Shown here in pieces: positions 44,440 through 55,446 of a stretch of 64,000 nt of DNA. The position numbers were made by a program, and so were the translations under genes. The stretch spans positions 147,010,962 to 147,074,961 of the forward strand of contig CM077644.1 in NCBI GenBank assembly GCA_039707465.1. Direction: 5' to 3'. The first letter of the stretch is position 1, and each line of letters begins with the position of its first letter. This stretch comes from Rhabdophis nuchalis (lineage: Eukaryota; Chordata; Lepidosauria; Squamata; Natricidae). The notes beneath the pieces are model-generated. The model was not told where the DNA came from, ran no database searches, and saw nothing but the letters and a program-made list of their open reading frames with translations.

Positions 44440-45540
44440 TTTTTTTACTTTATCGCTTTATCATTATATTCAGCTTTGGTTGGTATCCAAAATGATTGTT
44501 TCATTTGATTTTCACTATGGTGTTCCAAGTGGGACCTCAGATCTTTTCAGTCCAACTCTACATTTGCAATGGGCATGTGTTTTTAACGCTGCTAGCATAT
44601 CATTTTTCATTGTCAGGCAGAAATACAATGTGCCATGCTCATATATATTTCTGCTTTTATGCTATTTTTTATGACGCCTTTGAAAATCCACCACTGAATT
44701 TCCTGACTTTTGATCTTGATCTCTAAGAAAGATCTTTAGCATTCTTTTCTGCATCAGATTTCTGCCGCTGCTACCCTTCACAGCCAGATTATTGCTAGAA
44801 GGATTGTTGTATTTCAAAGTATACATTGTCGTTATTGTTGCTGTTATTTTATTATTTATTATTGTTTTGTTAAATGTAATACATTTAATCAGAACTAGAA
44901 TGGGTTCAAGAACCAATAAACTTAATATTCTTCTCCAGCTTTTTGTTTTTTGAAGGGGGAAAAAACCCTAAATTGAATCTTACCACCGCATCCTGCATCC
45001 TGTGGAGGCCCCTAAAATAAGTGTTCTCCAGTTAAATGTTTCCCTACAAGCCGACTTCACACAGCTTTCCAGATGGCAAAGAATTCCATTTCCTTTGAAA
45101 CAGGGAGAAGAGTGGGTTAGTATAAGAAACAGAGAACACACACAACAAATCTTGCAATGATGCATAGATAGAAAGACCATCTGTGATGCTCATAGAGTTT
45201 GTATCTGACATCTGATACCCTTCCAGTTCCATTTAAACCCAGGCATAAGCACTTAGCTCCAAAACCTCTTAAAGCTTACACACCCACGAGTAACCTTTCA
45301 CTTCTGCAAAAGCTCATTTATCACTGCAAGATGATGCCAAATCTCACTAGTTCTACTTGGGAACTTGAACTTTTTTTTCTGAGTTTGCTCCAAATTTCAT
45401 CTCCCTTGTCTCTAGCTTGCTTGCACTAACCAAGATGATAGTAAAGAACTAAAAGGCAGAATATTTGATGCCCAGCATCTTGGCGTACATTCTTCCTGAA
45501 AGTTCTTCAAGATCAAAATACTCAGAAGGCCAACATGAAA
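44440..45540. other. Unassigned sequence
   Basis: No repeat or credible gene seen over 1.1 kb. Confidence 0.4.
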
Positions 45541-45542
45541 AG

Positions 45543-45785
45543 CAGTGCCCTTGGTGGCGCAGTGGTTAGAGAGCAGTATTGCAGGCATTCTGCTGACTGC
45601 CGGCTGCTTTCAATTTGACAGTTCAAATCTCACTAGGCTCAAGGTTGCCTCAGCCTTCCATCCTTCCAAGGTGGGTAAAATGAGGACCCAGATTATTGGG
45701 GGCAATAGGCTGACTCTGTAAACCACTTAGAGAGGCCTGTAAAGCACTGTAAAGCCATATATAAGTCTAAGCACTATTGCCATTC
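45543..45785 (+). mobile_element. tRNA-derived SINE (GGTGGCGCAGTGG type)
   Basis: Full-length copy: CTTGGTGGCGCAGTGGTTAG head, CAGTTCAAATCTCAC B box, AAAATGAGGACCCAGATTA body and ATATAAGTCTAAGCACTATT tail. Confidence 0.85.
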
Positions 45786-45788
45786 TAG

Positions 45789-46227
45789 CAGTGATGGGTT
45801 TCTGAGGCTTGCACCTACTCGCGAGAGCCGGTTGGTGAAATTTAGAGAACCGGTGAGAGGGGGTTCCACCGGTGCACCTGGAAGTAAATCTAGCCCACCT
45901 CTGCCAGTGACCCAACAGGAAGGAAAGGAAAGGAAAGGAAGGAAGGAAGGAAGGAAGGAAGGAAGGAAGGAAGGAAGGAAGGAAGGAAGGAAGAAAGAAA
46001 AAAGAAAGAAAGAAAGAAAAAAGAAAGAAAAGAAAGAAAAGAAAGAAAGAATTTATCATCACAATTGAGTTCAAAATTTTGGTTGCTAAGCAAGAGCGTT
46101 GTTAAATGAGTTTCACTACATTTTAAAAGGTGGTCACTCCCACTCTGTCACATGACTGCCAAGCCACGCCCACAAAATAGGCCACACCTACAGAGTAGGT
46201 TCTAAAAAAAATTGAAACCCACCACTG
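45789..46227. mobile_element. hAT MITE with GGAA/GAAA tract, TSD CATTCTAG
   Basis: Same family as 43593-44015 in the opposite orientation. Ends CAGTGATGGGTTTC and GAAACCCACCACTG. CATTCTAG exactly duplicated. The purine tract is 45919-46051. Confidence 0.93.
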
Positions 46228-46275
46228 CATTCTAGCCTGGATTGTTTGGTGTTATTTTGTTGATACGTTTGCTTG

Positions 46276-46855
46276 TGTTGTGACCAGCCGGCAAACTGCA
46301 GAGCTGACAGTGAGGAGGTTGGGGAGGAACATGGGCCAGTCCTGGGGGCTGAGGTAAGCTCAGACGAGGGCTCTGCGTCAGAGGCAGAGAGGGAGCTAGA
46401 CAGCAGTGAGGCAGAGGAACAGTTGGAGCCTGTTCCCAGTGTGCACATGCACAGAACTGCCAGAAGACAACAACAACTAAGAAAGCAGGGTGGACTTGGG
46501 GGTAAAGCCACACCTTGGAGGTGATTGGCCCCTCCCAGAGGAAACAAAAGAGGAGTGAACAGAGAGTGGGCTTTTGCAAGAAACAATTTGTTCCTTTGTC
46601 ATTTCAAGAATGAAAGTTCTGTTTGTGATTATAAGAGACTCTGTGCCAAGTGTGCCTTGCCCTGCATTTGGAAACTAGTTATCTGGCAGCTCGCCAAGCG
46701 AGATAAGGTTCGTGCTGATAAATATTCCTCTGAAAGATTGTTTGCCAAACCTTGCTGACTGTGAATGAAAATAATTGACAATCGTGTAAATAAAACATGC
46801 ATTACCAGGACCAAGACTCTGCTTCGTGTTTGTTAAGGAAGCCTAGGTCAGAACA
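46276..46855 (+). mobile_element. Solo LTR, 580 bp, TSD GCTTG
   Basis: Starts TGTTGTGACCAGCCGGC and ends GGTCAGAACA. GCTTG exactly duplicated at 46271-46275 and 46856-46860. AATAAA (46790-46795) precedes the end, consistent with plus orientation. No flanking internal genes. Same family as 9867-10414. Confidence 0.9.
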
Positions 46856-47035
46856 GCTTGCTAAGTGCAAATCATTCCCATTTATGGGGAAAAGGCCATC
46901 AAAATGTTGTTAGACAATTGCATTTGAAGATGTCTGATCTAGCAAAAAAGCACCCTGGGGGTTGCTGATCAAACAGCTTCATGTTTCCTTTGGAGATTCA
47001 AGAGAGTGGCTCATTGTTCACATGACCCTTTATCC

Positions 47036-47167
47036 CAGTGTTTCCCAACCTTGGGCGTCTTTAAGTCCTGTGGATCTCAACTCCCAGAATTCCCCAGCAC
47101 AGCTGGCTGAGGAATTCTGGGAGTTGAAGTCCACAGGACTTAACGTCGCCAAGGTTGAGAAACATTG
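47036..47167. mobile_element. Fold-back hAT MITE, 132 bp
   Basis: CAGTGTTTCCCAACCTTGG pairs with CCAAGGTTGAGAAACATTG. CTTTATCC and GTTTATCC flank it (7 of 8). The interior CTCCCAGAATTCC is mirrored. Confidence 0.88.
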
Positions 47168-48034
47168 GTTTATCCCATTCAAGCACTACAATTTCTATTT
47201 ATTCTTCACTGGAAAACAAACCATATTCCTTAAAATGGCCAGAGCAACAGATTTTATCAGTTTATCCTCTAGGGGAAAAGAAGAGGGAAATGAAGAATAA
47301 ATTAATTTGGATCGGGACACTGTTTATCATGTATATTGTATTTTTCCCTAATGCACTGTATTTGCATATTTGGCTTTGGCTATGTGTTTTATGGTGTTTT
47401 TAACTCTGTACGCTGCCTTAAGTCTTTTGAGTTGACACCTGTATAAATCTAAAGAATTATTCCAATAGTAAAATATAAATGTAGCTGCGGGTTGAATTGT
47501 TACCTAGCCTGATAATGAAACATCTGCAGGAAAACAATCAAACTCGGAGAAGCCAAGAAATTTATTATTATTGTGTGTGGATAATCTATAGTTAGATTCA
47601 CAATCTAAAACTGGTAGAAACTTAATAATTCAAGTCCCAACCAAGAACCTAAGAATTATTCAGGTAGCATCTAGGAATATAGGTAGTTCAAAGCAGGATG
47701 CTTTTTTTGTGTGTAAAATTTAAGGTGTACACAGGGTCAATAAATTCAGTATTTCTATATATCAAGGAAGTCCTTTAGTTATTGCTCCGAGGGCTCCAGT
47801 CATGATTGATAAATAGATTTCTTTTTCCATAAACATTCAACTGCAAGTCCGAGTATTTTGAAATTTCGCCCCAATTGTTTTTCCTCAATTCTAGCATCTC
47901 CCACTACATTCTACAACAACATTATGGTTGGTCACACAGTCAGCCAGATGTTTACACTGAATTTGGCATTTTTATCCACTTATCAAGTCATTCTCAAGGA
48001 CCTAGCATCGGCAGATGTTGTTGGATAATGTTAC

Positions 48035-49187
48035 AGTTGCTTTGGCAACTTTTTCATATTTATGACGGTTGCAGTATCCCAAGGTCATGGGAACCGCTTT
48101 TGCGACCTTCTGACAAGTAAAGTCAATGGGGAAGCCAGATTCACTCAACAATCACATTGCTAACTTAACAAGTGCAGTGATTCAGTTAACGACTCCAACG
48201 CTGGCCATCGGGGGTGAGTCACTAGCCCCCGTGGAGAGGGCTTGCAACTTAGGCATCCTCCTGGATTCACGGCTCTCCTTGGACGACCATGTAGGGGGGC
48301 ATTTTACCAGGTCCGCCTGGTATGCCAGTTGCGCCCTTTCCTCGACTGGGACGCGCTACGCACAGTCACTCAAGCACTCGTTACGTCCCACCTAGACTAT
48401 TGCAATGCTCTCTACATGGGGCTCCCCTTGAGGTGCACCCGGAGGCTCCAGTTGGTCCAGAATGTGGCCGCGCGGGGGATTTTGGGAGCCTCACGATGCT
48501 CCCACATAACACCTCTCCTCCGCGAGCTGCACTGACTGCCGGTGGCTTTCCAGGTGCGCTTCAAGGTGCTCGTCACCATCTTTAAAACGCTCCATGGCAC
48601 AGGGCCCAGTTATTTGCGGGACCGTCTCCTACCGCATACCTCCCTTCGACCGATCCACTCCCACAGGGAGGGCCTCCTCAGGGTGCCGTCTGCCGGTCAA
48701 TGCCGGCGGGCGGCGCCCAGGGGGAGGGCCTTCTCTGTGGCAGGCCCGGCCCTCTGGAATGACCTACCCCCCGAACTTTGTACCATCATGGACCTTCACC
48801 TTTTTCGCCGTTCACTGAAAACACACTTCTTTCACCTAGCTGGCCTAGCTTAGAGCTTAGATTTTAGATTTTAGCTTAGACATTAGCCTAGATTTTAGAC
48901 TAGAAATAATTTAACTGTATTTGGTAGGGGATTTTAAAAGTTTTTAGTTATATTTTAGCACAGGCTAGTTAATTTAATTTCATTTTAACACTATATTGTA
49001 TTTATTGTATTTTTTTATATTTGCCTGTGAGCCGCCCTGAGTCCCTTCGGGGAGATAGGGCGGGATATAAATCCAAATAAACTGAAACTGAAACTGACTG
49101 TGGCTAGAAATGGCACAAAGCTTGCTTAAGAAATTTAACAACATAAATTTTGGGCTCAATTATGGTCGTAAGTTGGGGACTAGTTAA
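48035..49187. mobile_element. Tigger-like MITE interrupted by L2
   Basis: 48035-48196 (ATTTATGACGGTTGCAGT, AAAGTCAATGGGGAAGCCAG) and 49096-49187 (GGTCGTAAGTTGGGGACTAG) are halves of the family seen at 56496-57349 and 54404-54801. The left end is lost. 47936-48034 looks like a different old repeat. Confidence 0.7.
48197..49090 (+). mobile_element. L2-like LINE RT C-terminus and 3' UTR, broken
   Basis: Coding runs through three frames: LAIGGESLAPVERACNLGIL (48200-48290), a frameshift at a G run near 48293-48299, YQVRLVCQLRPFLD to LLRELH ending at a TGA (48533-48535) that replaces a conserved tryptophan, then [24 protein letters not shown] and [19 protein letters not shown] to LAGLA. The 3' UTR ends CCCTTCGGGGAGATAGGGCG. 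Confidence 0.85.
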
Positions 49188-49526
49188 AAAATTCCTTTTG
49201 CAATTGATGGTTGAGGAGTTTGTCAAATGCTGATGGTGTTCAAGGGGTGCTCCAGAGGTTTTGGGATTGCGTTCTAGGTGCCTATTTCTATATTTGCTCT
49301 CTTTTGCCATAGTCGTTTTACTTTTAGTTGCATTTTGTGATTTTTCTCCAGTTCTTTCTCTTCTCTTCTGCTATAACCAGGTACTGACACATCCACTCTC
49401 CAGACTTGTTTGTCTTTCTTATTGACAATTAAGATTTGTTTTTCATCTTTTCCTTTTTCTTTTTTTTTTCCCTATTCCATTTGCCCTTAGTTCTGTCCCA
49501 AGGTTGATTGGTTGGTTGGTTAGGTT

Positions 49527-49823
49527 CAGTGGTGGGTTGCAGATGGTATGCCCCGATATGGACGTACCGGAGGCTGCTGGGAGCACTGGATACCGTTCCA
49601 GTACGGTGCTCTGGAGGGCCCGCCCACCCCACACTTTTTACCATCCTTTTATATCTTCAGCACCTCCATGCACATGCACAGCGCATACAGTGCGTGCACG
49701 ACACTCCACTAAGCAGCTGGAGTGTCGCAGAGGCTTGCGGAAGTGCTAATACGCATGCGTGTGCATGGACACCCCCGTCCATTCCAACCATACCGGTTGG
49801 AATGGAATCAGAACCCACTACTG
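49527..49823. mobile_element. hAT MITE, 297 bp, TSD GTTAGGTT
   Basis: Ends CAGTGGTGGGTTGCAG and GAACCCACTACTG. Exact GTTAGGTT at 49519-49526 and 49824-49831. Confidence 0.9.
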
Positions 49824-49831
49824 GTTAGGTT

Positions 49832-50359
49832 GTTGTTTTTTTAACTCAAGTAATTTTGGGAGGAATTGCCTGGAGGTTTTCTTCTTTCAATAAGAAAGCG
49901 ACGCAGAGCACAAACGATTGAGACAGAGGGAAAACAGAAAACCATCCAGAAGTTGGAATGCTGCCAGCACAAGCAGAGGCATCCTCAGGGGAAGGCCAAA
50001 ACCACAAGATGGCTGATGGAGCATCACAATACAGGACCCATCCTTTACCTAGGTGCATCGTATCCATGTTTGAAATGGGTGGATCTTGTATCAGGTCTCT
50101 TCTCCTGCTCTCTTGCCAATGTTGATGCGTGGACCTTAGTGGATGGCATGGAGCATGGAAAGTTGTTGTCCAGGTACATCCAAGAAGCTAAAATGGTTCT
50201 TTCAATGCTTCTTGAGGGCTGCATAGACCTGTACCTATGCATGATTAAAAAAAATCTCCTACATCCTCTTCTAAGGCCCAGACTGTTTCAGCTGGGACTG
50301 GATTAGCTTCCTCATCACTCCTGGCCACTGGCCAAACTGGGAATAAAATCTGGAGGATT
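49832..50359. other. Unassigned, longest non-repeat open frame
   Basis: A 146-aa plus frame (49866-50306) and its surroundings match nothing I recognise. It has no domain-like pattern or splice context, so it is not called a gene. Confidence 0.3.
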
Positions 50360-51185
50360 ATGCATTGCCTATTTTTACCTGGCTCAAAAACAGTAACTGT
50401 GAGAGGGACCTTGGAGTCCTAGTGCAGGGGTCTGCAAAGTCGGCTCTTTTAAGACTGGTAGACTTCAACTCCCAGAATTCCCCAGCCAGCCATGCTGGCT
50501 GGGGAATTCTGGGAGTTGAAGTCCACCAGTCTTAAAAGAGCCGACTTTGCAGACCCCTGTCCTAGTGGATGATCACCTAAACATGAGCCAGCAGTGTGCA
50601 GCGGCAGCCAAAAAAGCGAATACAATCCTTGGTTTTATCAACAGAAGCACAGAATCAAAATCATGTGACGTATTAGTATCACTTTATAAATCCTTAGTAA
50701 GGCCACACCTGGAATACTGCATCCAGTTTTGGTCACCACATTTCAAGAAAAGATGTTGAGACTTTGGACAAAGTGCACAGAAGAGCAACTAAGATGATTA
50801 AAGGCCTGGAGAGTAAAACATATGAAGAATGGCTGCAGGATTTGGGTTTGGCTAGAAAAGAAGAACTAGGGAGCACACAATAGCAGTATTCCAGTATTTG
50901 AGAGGCTGCCACAAAGAAGAGGGGGTCAACTTATTTTCCAAAGCAAGGCAAGAAACAATGGATGGAAACTAATCAAGGAGAGATGCAACCTGGAATTAAG
51001 GAGAAAGTGAAATGAAATAACTAGTGGAACAGCTTGCTTTCAGAAGTTGTAAGTGCTTCATCACTAGATGTTTTTAAGAAGAGACTGGACAGTCACTTGT
51101 CTGAAATGGTATAGGGTCTCCTGCTTGAGCAGGGGGCTGGACTAGAAGACCTCCAAGGTCCCTTCCAGCTCTATTCTGATTATTT
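50360..51185 (+). mobile_element. CR1 LINE C-terminus and 3' end, split by MITE
   Basis: 50360-50424 and 50568-51185. Frame 50547-50759 encodes AAAAKKANTILGFINR and LVSLYKSLVRPHLEYC, the CR1 thumb region. Then the decayed LEKV/FQYLRGC region follows, and the 3' end GGGGGCTGGACTAGAAGACC. Several stops and gaps. Confidence 0.85.
50425..50559. mobile_element. Fold-back hAT MITE, 135 bp, TSD TCCTAGTG
   Basis: CAGGGGTCTGCAAAGTCGGC at one end and its reverse complement at the other. Exact TCCTAGTG on both sides. Nearly the same sequence as 51986-52120. Confidence 0.95.
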
Positions 51186-51613
51186 TCACCACTATGAAAT
51201 TGAGAGGCATGGAAGCTTCAAAGAGTTTCTTTCTGATAGGTTCTAGGGGGCTTTCTCAACTGGGTGGAACCATCCATTCCCATTTAGCCATTGAGGTTGT
51301 TTTGCTAAGAGGGAACCCATTGTAGCCCCAAATTCCTTCAGCTTTCTGAAAGCCAGTGGTATTACTCAGTATATCTAAAATACAAACCAGAGCATTAAAA
51401 AAAAAAAGCTTTCCTCTCCCTTCACTGCCATGTCACGTCACTGCTTGCCAAGGGCAGTAGCTGATCGATATGTTCGCAGCAGTGACCAGTCTTCATGCCT
51501 GCCACTGTCTGCCTGGATCGCCTCATCATCATCTATCTGCACTGTTGCTCAACAACACACCCCCTTATTGCTCCCTGACCCCAGCCTTATTACTCACTGC
51601 TAGAAGCTGCATC

Positions 51614-51792
51614 CTGGCAGATGGAGAAAGTAGAGAGTAAGCAGCTGCTTCCTCTCTAGCAATCAGAGGAGCAGGGGCACAATATAATTACATTGTATGG
51701 TGCCCCTGCTCCTCCGATCGCTATGGTGCCCCTGCTCCTCCAATTGCTAGAGAGCAAGCAGCTGCTTCCCCTTTATTTTCTCCATCTGCCAG
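51614..51792. repeat. Fold-back repeat with doubled GGTGCCCCTGCTCC
   Basis: CTGGCAGATGGAGAAA at the left pairs with TTTTCTCCATCTGCCAG at the right. Inner arms share AAGCAGCTGCTTCC and CTAGCAATC-like text, and TATGGTGCCCCTGCTCCTCC is tandemly doubled in the centre. No clear duplication flanks it. Confidence 0.75.
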
Positions 51793-51985
51793 AATATATT
51801 ATCCTTGCGTACTTTTAGTTAATATGGATGAACAATCACGTTTTCTTTAGCTACATGAGCCTGTGACCAAAAGGAATCCAGCATTTCTCTGGGCATATTT
51901 CAGAAAACTGATCAATGGAGAATCTGCAGTTTAATCCTCCAAAGTCAAAAGAGGCTGCAGGGTTGACTCCTCCAATTGTCTAGCA

Positions 51986-52120
51986 CAGGGGTCTGCAAAG
52001 TCGGCTCTTTTAAGACTGGTGGACTTCAACTCCCAGAATTCCCCAGCCAGCCTAGCTGGCTGGGGAATTCTGGGAGTTGAAGTCCACCAGTCTTAAAAGA
52101 GCCGACTTTGCAGACCCCTG
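51986..52120. mobile_element. Fold-back hAT MITE, 135 bp, TSD GTCTAGCA
   Basis: Same structure as 50425-50559. Exact GTCTAGCA at 51978-51985 and 52121-52128. Confidence 0.95.
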
Positions 52121-52162
52121 GTCTAGCAGCCCAGGCACCATATGTATCAAGAGCATAGGAAG

Positions 52163-52324
52163 GTGGGTTTCTAATTTTTTTTACTACCATTTTGCTCATG
52201 CTCGCGCATGTGTAACAATTCTGCATATGTGCAGAAGTATCCAGGCGGGTGGGGGTAGCCTCCCGCCATCGCTACTGCTACCAGTTTGTCCAATCCGGGC
52301 CGAACCAGAAGCAACCCACATCTG
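52163..52324. mobile_element. hAT-like MITE, TSD ATAGGAAG
   Basis: GTGGGTTTCTAATT and GCAACCCACATCTG ends. Exact ATAGGAAG on both sides. The first few terminal bases differ from the family. Confidence 0.75.
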
Positions 52325-52623
52325 ATAGGAAGGCAGTTTTTAACAGCAATCAAGAGAACTCAAGGCAGGGACGAGGGACCCGAGAAAAGAGTGCAAATAT
52401 GTGAATATGAGACTTGAAAAACAAGAGTAAGCAGATTTGCTTGGCTTCCAGGGGCAAGATCAGGATCAATATTCTATAATGGTGTTCTAGTGAGCCAAGT
52501 GGCCTAGGGACAGCTAAATATGGTGCATGCAATGTATTGCAATGCAACCCAACCCAACCTAACCCAATGCAATGAATGCAACACAACATAACGCAACTCA
52601 ATCCAATCCAATCTTGAATAAAA

Positions 52624-53187
52624 AATAGCACGTAGACTTATATGCCACTTTACAGTGCTTTCCAGCCAGCGGTGGGATTCAACCGGTGTAACAACCGGTT
52701 CGCTGAGCCCTCATTCACTCGTGCATGTGCCAAACGTGCTCTCCACACATGCACAGTGCGTTTGAGAACCGCTCAAAAATTTACCTTCTACTGCAGCCCT
52801 GGTAAGTAAAACAGCTGAGGCGCAGCAATCCATTCTCCCGCGCCTAAAAGCTGGGCTTCAAACAAAGGAAATATAGGTCAGTATAGTGCAAGGGCGGGCA
52901 GGCAGGCCCACCTGATCATCAGAGTGAACCAGTTTGCTCTCAGCTGATCATCGGAGCTGATCATTGGCCCAAACCAGTCCGAATTGGCTGAATCCCACCC
53001 CTGTTTCCAGCCCTCTCTATGCAGTTAACAGAGTCAGCATATTGCCCCCAACAATCTGGGTTCTTGTTTTATTGACCTAGGAAGATGAACGGCCGAGTCA
53101 TCCTTGAGCCGGTGAGGTGCTGGCAGCCAGCAGTCAGCAGAAGTAGCTGCAGTACTACAGTCTAATCACTGCACCACCTTTGCCAGA
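52624..53187 (-). mobile_element. tRNA-derived SINE split by MITE
   Basis: 52624-52666 and 53012-53187 rejoin into the GGTGGCGCAGTGG-type SINE in minus orientation. A run of CAACC/CAATG-type units (52535-52605) lies next to its 3' end. Confidence 0.8.
52667..53003. mobile_element. hAT MITE, 337 bp, TSD TTTCCAGC
   Basis: Ends CAGCGGTGGGATTCAACC and GGCTGAATCCCACCCCTG. Exact TTTCCAGC at 52659-52666 and 53004-53011. Confidence 0.93.
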
Positions 53188-53353
53188 TGTATCTTGGCCA
53201 GTTTCCTTGGTCTGTGGGGATAAAACAGCCTTCCTTGGGAAAGATATTCTATAGCCTAAAGGCCACTCAGGTAAAGGCCCTTTCCTATGTGCTAATATTG
53301 AAACTTCTGGCATCGGGGCCATCTTCTAAAACAGGATTTCCCAACCCCTAGAC

Positions 53354-53848
53354 CCATGATGGCGAACCTATGGCATGGGTGCCACAGGTGGCACGCGGAG
53401 CCATATGTCAGGGCACGCGAGGCGTTGCCCTGTCAGGTGGTCAGCACACATGCGCACGCTGGCCAGCTGACTTCAGCCTTATTTTGAGGCCATTTTTTGC
53501 CCTCCAGAGGCTTCCTGAAGTGTGAAAAACCAGCCCTATGGGCAAACTGGAAATTTGGAAACAGACTTCCAGTTTGCTTGTAGGGCCGGGTTTTTTGCGA
53601 TAAGGAGGCTTCGGGGAAGCTCCTGAAGCCTCCAGAGGGGCTGTTTTTCACTTTCCCAGGCTCCTATAGAACCTCTGGAGTCTGGAGAGGGCAAAAAAAC
53701 CATGCCAAAAATGGGGGGGAGTGTTGGTCATGCGCGCATGCACACTGGGGTCATGCGCATAGCATTATAGGTGTGGCACACCTGTGCACGACCCCCCTGC
53801 ACTCCCCCCGCTTTTGGCACGCAAGCTAAAAAAGTTTCGCCATCGTTG
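53354..53848. mobile_element. hAT MITE, GTGATGGCGAACCT family, TSD CCCTAGAC
   Basis: Ends CCATGATGGCGAACC and AAGTTTCGCCATCGTTG. Exact CCCTAGAC on both sides. It sits inside another hAT remnant (TTTCCCAACCCCTAGACCATGG). Confidence 0.9.
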
Positions 53849-53899
53849 CCCTAGACCATGGCCCAGTGCTGGGCTGCAGCCCATTCAGAACTGGACCAC

Positions 53900-54299
53900 A
53901 GAAGAAGAAGAAGAAGAAGGAGGAGGAGGAGGAGGAGGAGGAGGAGGAGGAGGAGGAGGAGGAGGAGGAGGAGGAGGAGGAGGAGGAGGAGGAGGAGGAG
54001 AAGGAGAAGGAGAAGGAGAAGGAGAAGGAGAAGGAGAAGGAGAAGGAGAAGGAGAAGGAGAAGGAGAAGGAGAAGGAGAAGGAGAAGAAGAAGAAGAAGA
54101 AGAAGAAGAAGAAGAAGAAGAAGAAGAAGAAGAAGAAGAAGAAGAAGAAGAAGAAGAAGAAGAAGAAGAAGAAGAAGAAGAAGAAGAAGAAGAAGAAGAA
54201 GAAGAAGAAGAAGAAGAAGAAGAAGAAGAAGAAGAAGAAGAAGAAGAAGAAGAAGAAGAAGAAGAAGAAGAAGAAGAAGAAGAAGAAGAAGAAGAAGAG
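53900..54299 (+). repeat. (GAA)n(GGA)n(AAGGAG)n(GAA)n tract, about 400 bp
   Basis: A pure purine strand in ordered blocks: GAA (53900-53918), GGA to about 54000, the hexamer AAGGAG to about 54085, then GAA to 54299. The overlapping poly-Glu, poly-Arg, poly-Lys and poly-Leu frames are artefacts. Confidence 0.98.
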
Positions 54300-54403
54300 A
54301 TCTGAGCTGGTTATTATGGTAGTGGAAGAAGTCCATTATATCTATAGTTGTTGCACCAGCTGAGAATTCTAGATATTTCTCAAAAATAGTGTCTCTAAAA
54401 TAT

Positions 54404-54801
54404 AGATAGTCCTCAATATATACAACCAAAATTTCTGTTGCTAAGCAAGTTGGCTGTTAAGTGAGCCATGCCTGATTTTATGATTTTTTTTTGCCACGAT
54501 TAAGCGAGTCACCTCTATTGTCAAGTGAAACACATAATTGTTAAGCAAATCCAGCTTTCCTCATTGACCCCTCATCAGAAGCTGGTTGAGAGGATCACAA
54601 ATGGCAATCAAATGACACAGCATCAAATGATGCTGAAGCCATCAGAAACACATTGCCAAGCACCCAAATTTTGATCACTTGACCATGGGGAGGCTGCCAC
54701 TGGCATAAGTGTGAGGACCGATCAAAAGTCGCTTTTTTCAGTGCTGTTGTAACTTTGAACAGTCACTAAACAAATGGTTGTAAGTAGAGGACTAGCTGTA
54801 T
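54404..54801. mobile_element. Tigger-like MITE (TAGTCCTCRAC ends)
   Basis: Left GATAGTCCTCAATATATAC and right GTTGTAAGTAGAGGACTAGC are imperfect inverted repeats next to TA. The only uninterrupted copy of this family here. Confidence 0.75.
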
Positions 54802-55021
54802 ATTGATTGCCATAAATTGTCCAAACAAGTCATGGTGACGTCTAATCACCTGAAGAAGGTGGCATGCTATTCTGTTAGACTTAGAATAACTTTACAGTCA
54901 CTTTGAATGTGCACCAATCGGCATACATTAAAATGAAATTTCACTGCATACAGCTCTCAAAGGGTCTCCACCTCTAATATACACTACACATGACTAAATA
55001 ATTAAATACAAAATTATGCAT

Positions 55022-55231
55022 TGTTTTAGTTGCGAAGTTGTGTCTGACCCCTCATCACCCCATGGACAACGTTCCTCCAGACCTTCCTGTCCTCTACCAT
55101 CCTCTGGAGTCCATCTAAGCTCATGCCTACTGCTTCGGTGGCTCCATCCAGCCACCTCATTCTCTGTCGTCCCCTTCTTCTTTTGCCCTCAATCTTTCCC
55201 AGCATTAGGCTCTTCTCCAGTAAGTCCTTCC
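55022..55231. mobile_element. Bov-B LINE fragment with 15-bp TSD
   Basis: Contains GTTGTGTCTGACCCCTC, CCATGGACAACGTTCCTCC and CCCAGCATTAGGCTCTTCTC. TACAAAATTATGCAT is repeated exactly at 55007-55021 and 55232-55246, as expected from target-primed insertion. Confidence 0.8.
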
Positions 55232-55252
55232 TACAAAATTATGCATATACCC

Positions 55253-55415
55253 CAGAGGTGGAATTCTGCTGGTTCACCCCAGTTCAGGCAAACTGGTAGT
55301 GGCAGCAGCGAGAGGCTCTGCCCATCCGCCCAGACATTATTATGGATGCTCTGCACATGTGCAGAAGCACCGTGCGCACTGTCCCAGTTCCAAAGGTAAG
55401 AGAAAACCATTACTG
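55253..55415. mobile_element. hAT MITE, 163 bp
   Basis: CAGAGGTGGAATTCTGC and AAACCATTACTG ends. Flanks ATATACCC and TTATACCC (7 of 8). Confidence 0.75.
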
Positions 55416-55446
55416 TTATACCCACATATATATTATATGACACAGA

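Noticed and set aside
46273..46524. 83-aa acidic frame in the LTR
   Set aside because: It is entirely inside the solo LTR at 46276-46855 and has no known protein family features.
49866..50306. 146-aa open frame as a host gene
   Set aside because: No recognised domain, no splice signals considered convincing, and flanked by repeats. Length is within chance for this window.
53784..54429. Long frames coding poly-Glu, poly-Arg, poly-Lys or poly-Leu
   Set aside because: They are translations of one GAA/GGA microsatellite in different frames and strands.
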